Assembly: GCA_024275635.1 (NCBI GenBank)
Contig: JAJRYT010000012.1
Location: 1 to 64,000 of the forward strand
DNA length: 64,000 nt
Direction of reading: 5' to 3'
Source: Chloroflexota bacterium
GTDB taxonomy: Bacteria > Chloroflexota > Anaerolineae > Promineifilales > Promineifilaceae
Shown: positions 21,141 through 29,441 of the stretch, piece after piece
Layout: each line of letters begins with the position of its first letter
How positions within the stretch are numbered: the first letter of the stretch is position 1
The notes under the pieces: model-generated
Told to the model about the DNA's origin: nothing
Seen by the model: the letters and a program-made list of their open reading frames with translations, nothing else
Databases searched by the model: none
Made by a program: the position numbers and the translations under genes

Positions 21141-22190
21141 TCAGCCCGCTCTACGAATGGCCGCGATGGCGCGGGCGGCGGCCAACCCGGCCGAAGAAAA
21201 GGTATCGTCCAAATCGGCAGGACCCGAGGCGGCGCCGACTACAAAAATGCCGGGGCGGGAGGTGGCTACCGGATCAATCCGCGTTGATCCGCCAGCGGCC
21301 ACAAAACCGTACTTGTTTTGCTCGATATTCAGCGTCGCCGCCATCGCCCGCGTGCCGGCGCTGGGTTCCATGCCCACTGAAAGCACGACTAAATCTAAGA
21401 CCACTTCCATCGGCCGTCCCATCGTCGTATCTTCGCCGCGCACCAGCAGCCGATCCCCTTTGGGCAAAATTTCGCTGACCAGACCTTTGACGTAATTGAC
21501 CCGATACTGCTCCTGGGCGGGCCAATAAAGCTCATTTTCCCAATAGCCGTACATGCGCATGTCAATGTAGAAAATCATGACGCGGGAATCAGGCAGTTGC
21601 TGACGGATTTCGATGGCCTGCTTGCTGGCGATGCCGCAGCATACCTTTGAGCAAAATTCATTGCCGATTTGCCGGTCGCGGGAGCCAACGCATTGGATGA
21701 AGGCCACACGTTCCGGAGGCTGCCCGGTAGACGGCCGTACCACCTGATGCGCCTTCAACATCCCCTCCAAATCAGCAATCGTAATCACATCCGGGAAAGA
21801 ATAATAGTTGTAGTATTGCGTCTCGCGGCCGGGGTCAAAGTGCTGGAAACCGGTGGCTAAAATCACCGCCCCCGCCTCAATGTTTTTACTGCCGCTGCCA
21901 TTTTGGATGGTGGCCGTTAAATTCCCGACTTCGCCTTCCAGCGCCGCCACCTGGCTGCTGGTCAATAATTCAACATTGGCCGAGGCGGTGGCCGCCGCCG
22001 CCAACTCGTTCATCGCTTCTTCCGAATCGCGGAAATGGTGGGTCAATTGGGCGTAATGGAACTCATCAGGCGTTCCACCCACCCGATCTCGCTTCTCGAC
22101 CATGACGGCCGTATAGCCCAAATCAGCTACAGTGCGGGCGGCTTCCAATCCCGCCGGCCCGGCCCCAATAATAAGCACTTTCTCTGACAT
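21141..22190 (-). CDS. sHdrA-type heterodisulfide reductase subunit A homologue
   Basis: A 349-residue FAD protein: GXGXXG at the N-terminus (LIIGAGPAGLEAARTVADLGY), second FAD motif AGAVILATGFQHFDP, the HdrA cluster motif CVGSRDRQIGNEFCSKVCC, and the C-terminal FAD segment GIFVVGAASGPADLDDTFSSAG. It is short, as sHdrA proteins are compared with methanogen HdrA, lacking the extra ferredoxin domains. Start ATG 22190 follows GGAGGAAAC. It would form the flavin core of the sulfur-oxidising sHdr complex with the C1 and B1 subunits just upstream. All cluster ligands here are Cys; I looked for a UGA and found none. Confidence 0.88.
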   Translation of the reverse strand: MSEKVLIIGAGPAGLEAARTVADLGYTAVMVEKRDRVGGTPDEFHYAQLTHHFRDSEEAMNELAAAATASANVELLTSSQVAALEGEVGNLTATIQNGSGSKNIEAGAVILATGFQHFDPGRETQYYNYYSFPDVITIADLEGMLKAHQVVRPSTGQPPERVAFIQCVGSRDRQIGNEFCSKVCCGIASKQAIEIRQQLPDSRVMIFYIDMRMYGYWENELYWPAQEQYRVNYVKGLVSEILPKGDRLLVRGEDTTMGRPMEVVLDLVVLSVGMEPSAGTRAMAATLNIEQNKYGFVAAGGSTRIDPVATSRPGIFVVGAASGPADLDDTFSSAGLAAARAIAAIRRAG

Positions 22191-22200
22191 TGTTTCCTCC

Positions 22201-22275
22201 AATTTTGTTACCCGTTGTCCGTTGTCCGTTGTCCGTAATCCGCATACGGAACACGGTATACGGATTACGGACTAA
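22201..22275. repeat. Spacer repeat, CCGTTGTCCGT / ATTACGGA family
   Basis: GTCCGTTGTCCGTTGTCCGT units followed by complementary GGAACACGGTATACGGATTACGG. This is the same family as at 13859-13990. It overlaps the sHdrB1 stop. Confidence 0.7.
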
Positions 22276-23492
22276 ACACCAAGCACCACCGCATCCGCAT
22301 CTTCCCAGGTCAACGTCTTTTCACCGCTGCGGATCGCCGCCAAATCTTCCTGGAATTCGTCCCAGTATTTTTCCCAATCAATGCCCAGCTTTTCCATTAA
22401 CGGCCGCCAATCGCTCGTGTGCCAATGCAGTTGCAAGACGCGGAATGGATGCGCGCCCATCGCCAGAGCCGCCACCTGCGCGTCGGAAAGCACCGGAATG
22501 CCCACCTTAAAATCATGCGCTTTGGCCGCAAACTGGCTCTTGTCCAACGTGGTCACGCAGCCGGTGTCGTGGGTCACTACCAGGTCGGGGTCTACTTCTT
22601 CCTTCATCACCTGAATTTTGCGCTGGACGGCAAAGGAGCGGGTGAAATCGCGCTGCACCAATACGTGGCGGAAACCGAAGCCGCAGCAATCGAACCAGGT
22701 CGAGTAATCGGGTACTTCGGCGCCCAAAGCCTGCATCGTGGCCGTGACCGTCGCCGTGCGCTGCCCGCCAAAAATGTCCGGGTCGTAGATGGCGTCTTCA
22801 ACCACGATTTTGTGGTAGTGACAGGCGGTGTGAACGGTAGCCGTAATATCACTGAAGTCTACGACCTGGCGCTCGGCAATGCGATCTCGCATCACATGAA
22901 CCCATTCGCTGTAATGAACAATTTCTTCCGGCACCACCAGCGGTTTGCCCAACTTTGCCAACACGCGGCGCACTTCAGCGCGGTAGTCGGCGTGATGGAC
23001 GATCTCCTCGCGGCACTCTTTGTAATGGCCGAAGCTGGTGCCGCAATGAATCAGCGGGTAGTAGCCTGTCTGATGGGCGGCGGCAAAGTTTCGGGACATG
23101 ACCGCCAGTTGAGCCACCGGGTTTGATGTGCCTGAAGCGTAGTAATTCCAACCGGTGCAGGAGGTTTGATCGGTGGGGTCAATATGGTCTATACCAAACT
23201 GGCGATGCAGCCAGAAGATGGAGGCGGTGTAGCCGGGAATATGGCCGCATTGACCGCAAGATTTATGGTGCCAGGTTTTGCCGATGGGAATTTTTTTGGT
23301 ACGGCCGTATTTCGTCTGCACTTCAACATACGGCTCTGGCACGCGCTGGACAATCAGTTCCCCCCTGGCTTCCAGTTCAAACAATTCCTCCCGTATATCG
23401 TGAGTGGGCGCATTTTGCGGATCGCGCCGCACAGATCGGGATTTCTTCTGCATAATATTATCAACAATCGGGATAATAGTTGGCGCGCTCAT
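22272..23492 (-). CDS. sHdrB1-type heterodisulfide reductase subunit B homologue
   Basis: A 406-residue protein of the HdrB/CCG family: GCSxxxxN-like CGHIPGYTASIF, DQTSCTGWNYYASG, CGTSFGHYKE, and the second cysteine group WFDCCGFGFRHVL and VVTHDTGCVTTLD. In HdrB these ligate non-cubane [4Fe-4S] clusters at the disulfide or sulfane-sulfur site. It has a longer N-terminus than classical HdrB. The ATG at 23492 overlaps the stop of the C1 gene as ATGA and follows GGAGG at a normal distance; an ATG two codons earlier is too close to it. Confidence 0.85.
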   Translation of the reverse strand: MSAPTIIPIVDNIMQKKSRSVRRDPQNAPTHDIREELFELEARGELIVQRVPEPYVEVQTKYGRTKKIPIGKTWHHKSCGQCGHIPGYTASIFWLHRQFGIDHIDPTDQTSCTGWNYYASGTSNPVAQLAVMSRNFAAAHQTGYYPLIHCGTSFGHYKECREEIVHHADYRAEVRRVLAKLGKPLVVPEEIVHYSEWVHVMRDRIAERQVVDFSDITATVHTACHYHKIVVEDAIYDPDIFGGQRTATVTATMQALGAEVPDYSTWFDCCGFGFRHVLVQRDFTRSFAVQRKIQVMKEEVDPDLVVTHDTGCVTTLDKSQFAAKAHDFKVGIPVLSDAQVAALAMGAHPFRVLQLHWHTSDWRPLMEKLGIDWEKYWDEFQEDLAAIRSGEKTLTWEDADAVVLGV

Positions 23493-24187
23493 TCCCATTC
23501 CTCCAATTCTTCTTCCATGACATCCACCAGCAGGTCGTACAGCCCCTCGTCAACCTCTTGAATAATGTCAATATTGCCCGTTTCAAACCAGATGGTATAC
23601 AACTCGCGCAGCGTCTCATCATCCGTGCGCCAGGCGGCGTCCGTGACGCCGCGTAAGGTGTCTACGGGGATGGCTTGCCGCCACGCCTTCATATTGCCCT
23701 TAAATCCGGCTACCCATGGCCCCCAATCGGGGAAGAAATCGGGCTGGAGCATGTCGGGCGAGACCTGGTTGCCTTTGAGCATCACCTTGTAGATGACGCG
23801 GGTGTAGCCCTGCAACACGTCTCGCGCCTCCTGCACCCCGTTACGCACCGCCATTTCCCGGATGATGGTCACCAATCCGCCGGGATTGTTCTGGCGCGGG
23901 CAGCGCACGCAGGAAAAACATTGAGCGCAGTTACAGATGTCCTCGACCATGATTTCATAGAAGCGTTCCACGTCCTCCCGCGCCATCGCCTGGGCGATGA
24001 CGCGCGGGCTGTAATCGTAGAAGCGGGCCGAGGGGCAGGCGGACACGCAAATGCCGCATTCGTAACAACCGTAGATATACCCCGGATAGCGAGGATCGGC
24101 CTTCGTTTCCAGAAAGAGCCGTTCTTTCTCCTCGTAAGGTACATCAGGATATTTGTTGGTTACTTTACCAAGCGTCCATTCAGGCAA
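23489..24187 (-). CDS. sHdrC1-type heterodisulfide reductase subunit C homologue
   Basis: A 232-residue iron-sulfur protein with two cluster motifs: CYECGICVSACPSARFYDYSPR (about 41-62) and CNCAQCFSCVRCPRQNNPGG (about 86-105). The first is the standard HdrC motif. It starts at TTG 24187, seven bases after GGAGG, and is coupled by ATGA to the B1 gene. It should relay electrons from the B1 catalytic site to sHdrA. The C-terminal half has an acidic tail (EEELEEWE). Confidence 0.86.
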   Translation of the reverse strand: MPEWTLGKVTNKYPDVPYEEKERLFLETKADPRYPGYIYGCYECGICVSACPSARFYDYSPRVIAQAMAREDVERFYEIMVEDICNCAQCFSCVRCPRQNNPGGLVTIIREMAVRNGVQEARDVLQGYTRVIYKVMLKGNQVSPDMLQPDFFPDWGPWVAGFKGNMKAWRQAIPVDTLRGVTDAAWRTDDETLRELYTIWFETGNIDIIQEVDEGLYDLLVDVMEEELEEWE

Positions 24188-24191
24188 GTTG

Positions 24192-24250
24192 CACCTCCGT
24201 GTTCCGTATACCGTAGTCCGTAATCCGTTTACGGACTATGGATTACGGTT
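24192..24250. repeat. Spacer repeat, CCGTATACCGTAGTCCGT family
   Basis: CCGTATACCGTAGTCCGTAATCCGT is followed by the complementary ACGGACTATGGATTACGG. It separates sHdrC1 from the thioredoxin-like gene and encodes the last residues of the latter. Confidence 0.7.
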
Positions 24251-24502
24251 CCAACGTTGTTCCTCAATCGCTGCTATCAATTCATCCCGCCGGGGCACGC
24301 CGGTAAAGCGACGGTCGCCGACGAAGACGGTGGGGACAGAAAGTACCTGATCCGCTTTGGCCGCCTCACGGCCGCGTCCGCTGCCCAGGCTGATGATCCG
24401 TAGTTCAATATCAGGATTTTCATCGGCTGCCTGCTGCGTCAGTTGGATGGCCTGGGGGCAGGTGGCGCAGGTAGGATGGGTATACACGCGGATCGGGATC
24501 AT
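24236..24502 (-). CDS. Small thioredoxin/glutaredoxin-fold protein
   Basis: 88 residues, MIPIRVYTHPTCATCPQAIQLTQ, with a C-A-T-C redox motif near residue 12 and the cis-proline region LSVPTVFVGDRRFTGVPRRDEL, the form of glutaredoxin-like (thioredoxin_3) proteins. It probably reduces or transfers sulfur among the carrier proteins of the locus. It overlaps the stop of lbpA copy 3 as ATGA, so the two are translated together. Confidence 0.8.
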   Translation of the reverse strand: MIPIRVYTHPTCATCPQAIQLTQQAADENPDIELRIISLGSGRGREAAKADQVLSVPTVFVGDRRFTGVPRRDELIAAIEEQRWNRNP

Positions 24503-24984
24503 GTGGGAAATTCATACCCTTCACAATGAATACAGTCGTCTAAATTTTTCTCATCCATCAAGGCTTCGTAGGCGGCCAGGGCAGCCGCGCCCGTCGTTAA
24601 TTTGGCTAAATCTGCCGCCAGATCGGCCGCTTCCAGCCGCGCGATCCACCCTTTATCGTAGGGGCTGCGGTTGATGAGGCCGGCGTCCTGGGGCAGCGCC
24701 TCGTTCACGGCAATCAGGGTTCCGGCTATCGGCGTGCGCAGCGCGCCCAGCAACTTTCCGCTTTCCACCAGGGCCACCACTTTGTTGTGACGGTAAAATT
24801 TGCCGGTCGGCCGGTAGCTGACGGTTAACATGCCGCCGGCTGTGGTTTGGGCCACGTCGGTGAAGCCCAGGGTGACGGTGTTGTCGGATGACGGCCGTAC
24901 CCAGATATGACGATCCACCTGGTAATACAGCGTTCGCGGCAGCACACAGTTGCGGACAAGCGCTATATCATTCACAGTAACCAT
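24499..24984 (-). CDS. lbpA: Lipoate-binding protein (LbpA, GcvH-like), copy 3
   Basis: A 161-residue GcvH-fold protein with the modification site in ALVESGKLLGALRTP (about residue 76). The N-terminus (VRNCVLPRTLYYQVDRHIWVRP) resembles that of copy 1. The C-terminus ends DDCIHCEGYEF, a CxxC tail similar in position to copy 1. It is placed at the front of the sHdr operon, coupled to the thioredoxin-like gene, which suggests that the tail may exchange with it (inference). Confidence 0.83.
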   Translation of the reverse strand: MVTVNDIALVRNCVLPRTLYYQVDRHIWVRPSSDNTVTLGFTDVAQTTAGGMLTVSYRPTGKFYRHNKVVALVESGKLLGALRTPIAGTLIAVNEALPQDAGLINRSPYDKGWIARLEAADLAADLAKLTTGAAALAAYEALMDEKNLDDCIHCEGYEFPT

Positions 24985-25016
24985 TTCCTGGGGAACTGCC
25001 CATTTTGGAGAAGGCG

Positions 25017-25421
25017 CTAAAACGAGATAACCGCGTCCGCCTCAATCGCCATAAAATTAAAAGCCGCGCCGCCGATCATCTCCACGCCCTCGATCATGTC
25101 ATCCATCGTATACCCATGCAGGTCTAGCGACGGTTGGCAAACCAGCAAACGGACGCCGATGCTCAACGCCTGATCAATGAAAAAGCGCAGTTCCTTACCA
25201 CCGCCGCCAGCCTTAGGCACAATGATTTCTTCTGGCGCGCCTTTGGCCAGCAGCTGCGGGCCGTTCATTGTAAAGTAGATGGCAACTTCGTTATCCATAG
25301 CCGCCGCGGCCGCCGCCAGAAAAAACGGGGTTGCGCTCCGCGCCGGTGTATCACGGCCGTGTGTCTGCACATACAAAACCTTGTTTTCAAAATCGTCGTA
25401 TTCGTCGTTTCCCCAGCTCAC
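25017..25421 (-). CDS. DsrE-family sulfur carrier protein
   Basis: 134 residues with the DsrE/DsrF fold: N-terminal VLYVQTHGRDTPARSATPFFLAAAAAAM, then EVAIYFTMNGPQLLAKG, and the conserved Cys in RLLVCQPSLDLHG. In sHdr organisms such proteins take sulfane sulfur from TusA or rhodanese and pass it onward. The single Cys in VCQPS is the candidate acceptor. It lies upstream of lbpA copy 3. Confidence 0.82.
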   Translation of the reverse strand: MSWGNDEYDDFENKVLYVQTHGRDTPARSATPFFLAAAAAAMDNEVAIYFTMNGPQLLAKGAPEEIIVPKAGGGGKELRFFIDQALSIGVRLLVCQPSLDLHGYTMDDMIEGVEMIGGAAFNFMAIEADAVISF

Positions 25422-25526
25422 AATAAACCCCTTCTCCTAAGGTAAATCGAATTGGCAATTCGATACACGATTTACCAAATCGCGCTACGATTTTCATTCT
25501 TGGTACGCCACGGCGCACAGCGTCTC

Positions 25527-26051
25527 CTACACAAACAATGTCACATCAGCGTCAGCGGCCACATCCAGGAAAGTCGCCGCCCCGCCAATGACACAAGCGT
25601 CAATGAAATCCTTTTTCTCAAAGTCAAAGACATCCATCGTCATCTGGCAGCCGATCATCTCAACGCCCAGGTCAGCGCACATTTCACGCAGCTCGCCAAT
25701 GGTGGCGACGCCCTTGTTTTTGAAGGTCTTCTTCATCAATGTCGTGGCGGCGGCATTAAAACCGGGGAACGATTGCAGCGCCGTGGGAATAGGTAAATCC
25801 AGCTTGCGTAACCCTTCTGGGCCAAAAGGGAGCTTCAGGGGCATGGCCGGATTACCCAGAGGCGAAACCTCCGCTTCCAACTCGGGTAGAAGCAGCGTCA
25901 GGCCGTAAAAGGTAAAAAAGATACTGACGTCCCATCCCATGGCCGCAGCAGCGCTGGCTAGAATAAAAGGGGGATAAGCCCAGTCCAGGGTGCCCTTACT
26001 AGCAATAAGCGCTAACTTCTTGGGCTTTTCACTTTCATTTTCATCTGACAT
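25527..26051 (-). CDS. DsrE2/DsrE-family sulfur carrier protein
   Basis: 174 residues. LALIASKGTLDWAYPPFILASAAAAMGWDVSIFFTFYGLTLL is the start of the DsrE2 fold, and GVEMIGCQMTMDVFDFEKKDF holds the conserved Cys (about residue 134). The last 15 residues GGAATFLDVAADADVTLFV are typical of the family. It is related to but distinct from the shorter gene at 25017. DsrE2 proteins pair with TusA and rhodanese in sulfur transfer, and a TusA gene lies just upstream. Confidence 0.85.
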   Translation of the reverse strand: MSDENESEKPKKLALIASKGTLDWAYPPFILASAAAAMGWDVSIFFTFYGLTLLLPELEAEVSPLGNPAMPLKLPFGPEGLRKLDLPIPTALQSFPGFNAAATTLMKKTFKNKGVATIGELREMCADLGVEMIGCQMTMDVFDFEKKDFIDACVIGGAATFLDVAADADVTLFV

Positions 26052-26093
26052 GGTTTACCTCTATATCAATACATAGGGCGCATTCGTTTATAA

Positions 26094-26242
26094 CTTTGGC
26101 GGTATCTTCTCAATATTCCGGGGCGACTACAACGAATAAAGAAACAAACGAATGATTTACTCGACTGATTTTATTCGTTTATTTCAAGATTCGTTGTAGT
26201 CATCTAAAAAAGCCTCAATTTTTTGAGAAGATACCTTTGGCG
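26094..26242. mobile_element. MITE-like element with 8-bp target duplication
   Basis: A 133-bp element at 26102-26234 begins GTATCTTCTCAA and ends TTGAGAAGATAC, perfect 12-bp terminal inverted repeats. CTTTGGCG stands directly on both sides (26094-26101 and 26235-26242), an 8-bp target-site duplication. Inside, GACTACAACGAAT (left) faces ATTCGTTGTAGTC (right), so the whole element is a long imperfect palindrome. It carries no open frame. It lies between TusA and DsrE2 genes, so transcription crosses it. The mobilising transposase is not in this window. Confidence 0.85.
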
Positions 26243-26269
26243 TTTGAAAAGTTGTAGCCAAGTAATTGG

Positions 26270-26344
26270 TAACTGGTAATTACCCAATTACTCAATTACC
26301 CAATTACCCAATTACTCAATTACCCAATTACTCAATTACCAGCC
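26270..26344. repeat. Spacer repeat, CCAATTACTCAATTA family
   Basis: About five tandem units of CAATTACTCAATTACC, preceded by the complementary GTAATTGGTAACTGGTAATT. It lies between the MITE and the TusA stop. No gene is seen in 26052-26392. Confidence 0.75.
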
Positions 26345-26392
26345 AACTGCAAAGTTAATTTTGAACGAACCCATACAAAAACCGCCACAATG

Positions 26393-26638
26393 TTACTTCG
26401 TGCGACGGAAAAAGAAGATATATTTATCGCTTTCCTGATGCGAATCGAGCATCTCGTGCTTCGTATTCTTGACCCACGCCGCCATATCGGGCGGCGCGCC
26501 GGGATCAGTGGCGATCATCTTGAGTACCTGACCGACCTCAATTTCCTTGATTGCCTTCGCGGTCTTGATAACCGGTACCGGACACAACATACCGGTGCAA
26601 TCGAGGACTTTATCGGCCTGAATGATTGTGTCATCCAT
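26393..26638 (-). CDS. tusA: TusA-family sulfur transferase
   Basis: An 81-residue TusA-like sulfur carrier: VLDCTGMLCPVPVIKTAKAI, with the catalytic Cys in the CPxP motif (C19) and a second Cys five residues before it. The C-terminal beta strand HQESDKYIFFFRRTK is normal. It is a central persulfide carrier that would feed DsrE, LbpA and the sHdr complex. The ATG at 26638 lies seven bases after AAGGAGAG; a TTG two codons earlier is less likely. It is the first gene of the sulfur block in transcription order. Confidence 0.92.
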   Translation of the reverse strand: MDDTIIQADKVLDCTGMLCPVPVIKTAKAIKEIEVGQVLKMIATDPGAPPDMAAWVKNTKHEMLDSHQESDKYIFFFRRTK

Positions 26639-26715
26639 AGACAACTCTCCTTTGGTAAAGACAAAGCGGATACACTATTTACTCGATTGTAGATGACAAA
26701 TGGGAGTCAGCCCTT

Positions 26716-26752
26716 ACCCGCGAGGGTGATTTCACCTCCCCCGCAGGGGGGA
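26716..26752. terminator. Two adjacent GC hairpins between the regulator and tusA
   Basis: ACCCGCGAGGGT (4-bp stem) and CTCCCCCGCAGGGGGG (5-6 bp stem) stand side by side after the LuxR-type regulator gene. There is no U-tract, so they may be a weak terminator or a processing site between the regulatory pair and the sulfur operon. Confidence 0.4.
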
Positions 26753-26777
26753 TATTTGTAGGGCGAATAATGTAAAA

Positions 26778-27425
26778 CTAGTCAAGAGAGATTAAATCGG
26801 CTCTCAAACCAGCGATAACGGCCTGGGTACGGTTGGGTTGCTTTAATTTAGCCAGAATGCTTTTAGCGTGCGTGCGCACGGTTTCCTCGCTAATCGAGAG
26901 TTGTTCTCCGATTTGGCGGTAAGTCGCCGGGGTAGCCATTAACTCCAGAACGTCTAATTCACGTTGGGAAAGGGAAATACGTTCCTTTTGCCGACGGCGT
27001 CCCACTTGTGCTCGTTCAAGCAAAGCGTGGGTGACTTCATGAGCAAAATAGGGTTGGCCGCTGGCAACAACCCGAATGGCTAATGTAAGATTAGCCGGAC
27101 TGATGGACTTGGGCACAAAACCATCCACGCCAGCCTCCAGGCTGTCCAGAACAGCATCCTCAACGGGCGCGCCCGACAGCACCAGGATACGCACACCCTG
27201 AACCTGCTGCCGGATGGCTCTGGCAGCGGTAATGCCATCCATCCGGGGCATTTTCCAGTCGAGCAAGATCAGGTCTGGTTTGAGGCTGCGTGCCTGGGCT
27301 AGTGTCTCAACGCCGTCCTGGGCTTCGCCCACAATTTCAAAATCGGGCCGCTGGCGCAGGACGAGCGCCAGACCTTTGCGGATGACTTCGTGGTCATCAG
27401 CGATGAGAATACGAACCTTACTCAT
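26778..27425 (-). CDS. NarL/LuxR-type response regulator
   Basis: A 215-residue regulator: receiver domain 1-120 (ADDHEVIRKG; phospho-acceptor Asp in LILLDWKMP; switch Ser in VLVLSGAP; Lys in GFVPKSI) and a LuxR helix-turn-helix at about 150-210 (SQRELDVLELMATPATYRQIGEQLSISEETVRTHAKSIL). It overlaps the end of the sensor kinase gene by eight bases. It sits between the multihaem cytochrome genes and the sulfur operon, so either could be its target. Confidence 0.93.
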   Translation of the reverse strand: MSKVRILIADDHEVIRKGLALVLRQRPDFEIVGEAQDGVETLAQARSLKPDLILLDWKMPRMDGITAARAIRQQVQGVRILVLSGAPVEDAVLDSLEAGVDGFVPKSISPANLTLAIRVVASGQPYFAHEVTHALLERAQVGRRRQKERISLSQRELDVLELMATPATYRQIGEQLSISEETVRTHAKSILAKLKQPNRTQAVIAGLRADLISLD

Positions 27426-29130
27426 GTTTACTTGGGGACGGATTGGAAATCTCGACGATTATTTTTGAACCATCGCCTGGCTGACTATGAATTTCCCAGG
27501 CGCCGCCCAGGGATCTGACCCGCTGCTGCATCCCCCGCAATCCAAAATGCTCGCGGTTATACTCACGAGCCAGCGCTATTTCAGGGTCAAAGCCACGGCC
27601 GTTATCCGTCACAATAAGCCGGATGAGGTTGGTAGCCACTTCCAGGCTCACGTCGGCCTGACTGGCCGCCGCGTGGTGGGCCACATTGGCCAGGGCTTCT
27701 TGGGCAATCCGGTATAGGCCGCGACGAACCTGGGAGGAAAGCTGGGCAAAGTCACCGCTTATGTGAAAAGTAAGCTGTAAATTGCTAGCCTGACAGTTGT
27801 CGGCCGTGTACTTACGTAACCCGTTGGCAAATCGATCGGCCGTCACCTCAGAAGGCCAGATGTTGAGAATTGAGTGACGCACCTCATTGTGCGCTTCCTC
27901 TGCGACTCTCAGCGCTCGTTTTAGTTCGGGCACGGCCGCTTCCGGCTGTTCCGGTAAAAGCTGGATGGAGCCATCCAGCGTATACACAATACCAAAAAGT
28001 GATTGGGATACCGTATCATGAATATCCTGGGCAATCCGAAGGCGCTCCTCTTGTACTGCCAATCGCTGCGCCCGGTCAATACATAACATAGTCGTGCCAA
28101 TGGCCACTGCTGCCTGGTGGGTAATTGATTCTAGCGAACGAAGACGGGCAGAATCTTCCTGACCCTCGTCGGCGTCCACCAGAAGTACACCAACAGCGTG
28201 CTCACGCAGCATCATTGGAAAAATCCGGCACCTTGTCATCCCAAAATGAACCCTAATCCAGTCATCGGCCGTATCCAGGCCAGTCGTTGTCAGGCGGATT
28301 TTCTGCTCAAGCAACGCTTCTGCTACTGGGCCGCCCTGGGCAGAAATAGGAACTTGGATCAGGTGCGGCAATCTGCCGCTTGAGTGTATCTGTCCGTCAC
28401 GAACTCGTCCCAGCCAACCGGTGATAATGTTTCGATCTGGATCAACCAGGCCAACAACAGCTTGTTTGAAGCCGAGATTGATTGTAACGGCTTCAAGCAC
28501 ACGTTCCTGCACTTCTTCAACATCGGCCGCGTTTTGTAATGACACGGTTAAGTCGTGAATGACGCCCAGGTCACGGTGGGCAATAACGAGGTCGTCCCGG
28601 GCCATGCGCAACTGGCTTACTAAAATGAAAGCATAGCCAAATGCACTGCTGATTAGGTAAAAGCCCACAACATCTATGATAATAGCTAACCAATCAAGCG
28701 GCTGGCCATTGAGAACGGTCGCTGCCAGAACACCAACTGAGTAAAAAGGGAGGAAAGTGGTTGTCGCCAGAAGCGCTCCGCGTAATTGGAAGAAGAAGGC
28801 GGCCGCCAGCAGTGGGTTAAGCGCATGCAAGTAATATGGCGAGCGCCATCCGTTCGTGAAAGCGATTAACCCGGCCATCAAGCTCAAATCAATAATCAAC
28901 AGCCAGGGATGGGCGCGTAGCGCCCGATTTAGTTTCCTGGGGAAAAAAGATATGAGGGTATTGATGCTGACAGCAATGATAAGAATGGGGAATGGTAGAA
29001 TCTCGTCCCTGGTTAGAAAGATAGTGACGAGAGGCGGAATGAGGCTGAGCCAACGGTAAAGGATGAGAAAGGTGAATATCCTACGCGGGTCGGTAGGTAG
29101 ATTAACGCGCTCTGCTGTATCTTCACTCAT
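27418..29130 (-). CDS. Sensor histidine kinase, NarX/DegS type with membrane-embedded N-terminus
   Basis: A 570-residue sensor: about five membrane segments in residues 20-190, a GAF-like domain (about 210-360: LEAVTINLGFKQAVVGLVDPDRN), a HisKA_3 box with the phospho-His in AQDIHDTVSQSLFGIVYTL, and an HATPase domain (NVAHHAAASQADVSLEV, DNGRGFDPE, FGLRGMQQRVRSLGG). It starts at ATG 29130 behind GAGAGGCCCC and pairs with the overlapping response regulator gene. The ligand is unknown; the membrane sensor is of the 5TM type with no large outer loop. Confidence 0.9.
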   Translation of the reverse strand: MSEDTAERVNLPTDPRRIFTFLILYRWLSLIPPLVTIFLTRDEILPFPILIIAVSINTLISFFPRKLNRALRAHPWLLIIDLSLMAGLIAFTNGWRSPYYLHALNPLLAAAFFFQLRGALLATTTFLPFYSVGVLAATVLNGQPLDWLAIIIDVVGFYLISSAFGYAFILVSQLRMARDDLVIAHRDLGVIHDLTVSLQNAADVEEVQERVLEAVTINLGFKQAVVGLVDPDRNIITGWLGRVRDGQIHSSGRLPHLIQVPISAQGGPVAEALLEQKIRLTTTGLDTADDWIRVHFGMTRCRIFPMMLREHAVGVLLVDADEGQEDSARLRSLESITHQAAVAIGTTMLCIDRAQRLAVQEERLRIAQDIHDTVSQSLFGIVYTLDGSIQLLPEQPEAAVPELKRALRVAEEAHNEVRHSILNIWPSEVTADRFANGLRKYTADNCQASNLQLTFHISGDFAQLSSQVRRGLYRIAQEALANVAHHAAASQADVSLEVATNLIRLIVTDNGRGFDPEIALAREYNREHFGLRGMQQRVRSLGGAWEIHSQPGDGSKIIVEISNPSPSKHE

Positions 29131-29154
29131 TGGGGGCCTCTCGAAATGCCACAA

Positions 29155-29441
29155 AAAGTATGGTATTCAGAGTGATGGGTGTTTTGTAGCTGTGATGATC
29201 AGGCCCATTATTGCACCTGTTAAAAGCAAAGGCAAATGATGGGTTTTATCCATTTGGGCCTGATTGACGAACAAATCTCACGATAAGCAAGTTCCATCAG
29301 GTGTATACACATCAAATTGAACAGAAAACTAGGGGGTGTCCCTGAAATCGGACTCGAATGTCGCATCTGCCTGTTTCGGGCCGCCGTGTCAGTCTTTAAT
29401 TCTTATGTAGACGGCCGTCAACAGAACGGGCAACGAAGCGC
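29155..29441. other. Intergenic region upstream of the kinase operon
   Basis: About 290 bases between the kinase start and the end of the last cytochrome gene, A/T-rich near 29200-29330. It should hold the promoter of the kinase-regulator pair and the end of the cytochrome transcript. I see no gene and no clear terminator. One ACGGCCGT octamer lies at 29411. Confidence 0.5.

Noticed and set aside
21141-22190. Selenocysteine in sHdrA, as in some methanogen HdrA proteins
   Set aside because: The cluster motif CVGSRDRQIGNEFCSKVCC has cysteine at all positions and the frame is uninterrupted.
26270-26344. CRISPR or regulatory iteron array
   Set aside because: Simple tandem CAATTACTCAATTACC units with a complementary start belong to the spacer-repeat class; no replication gene is near.
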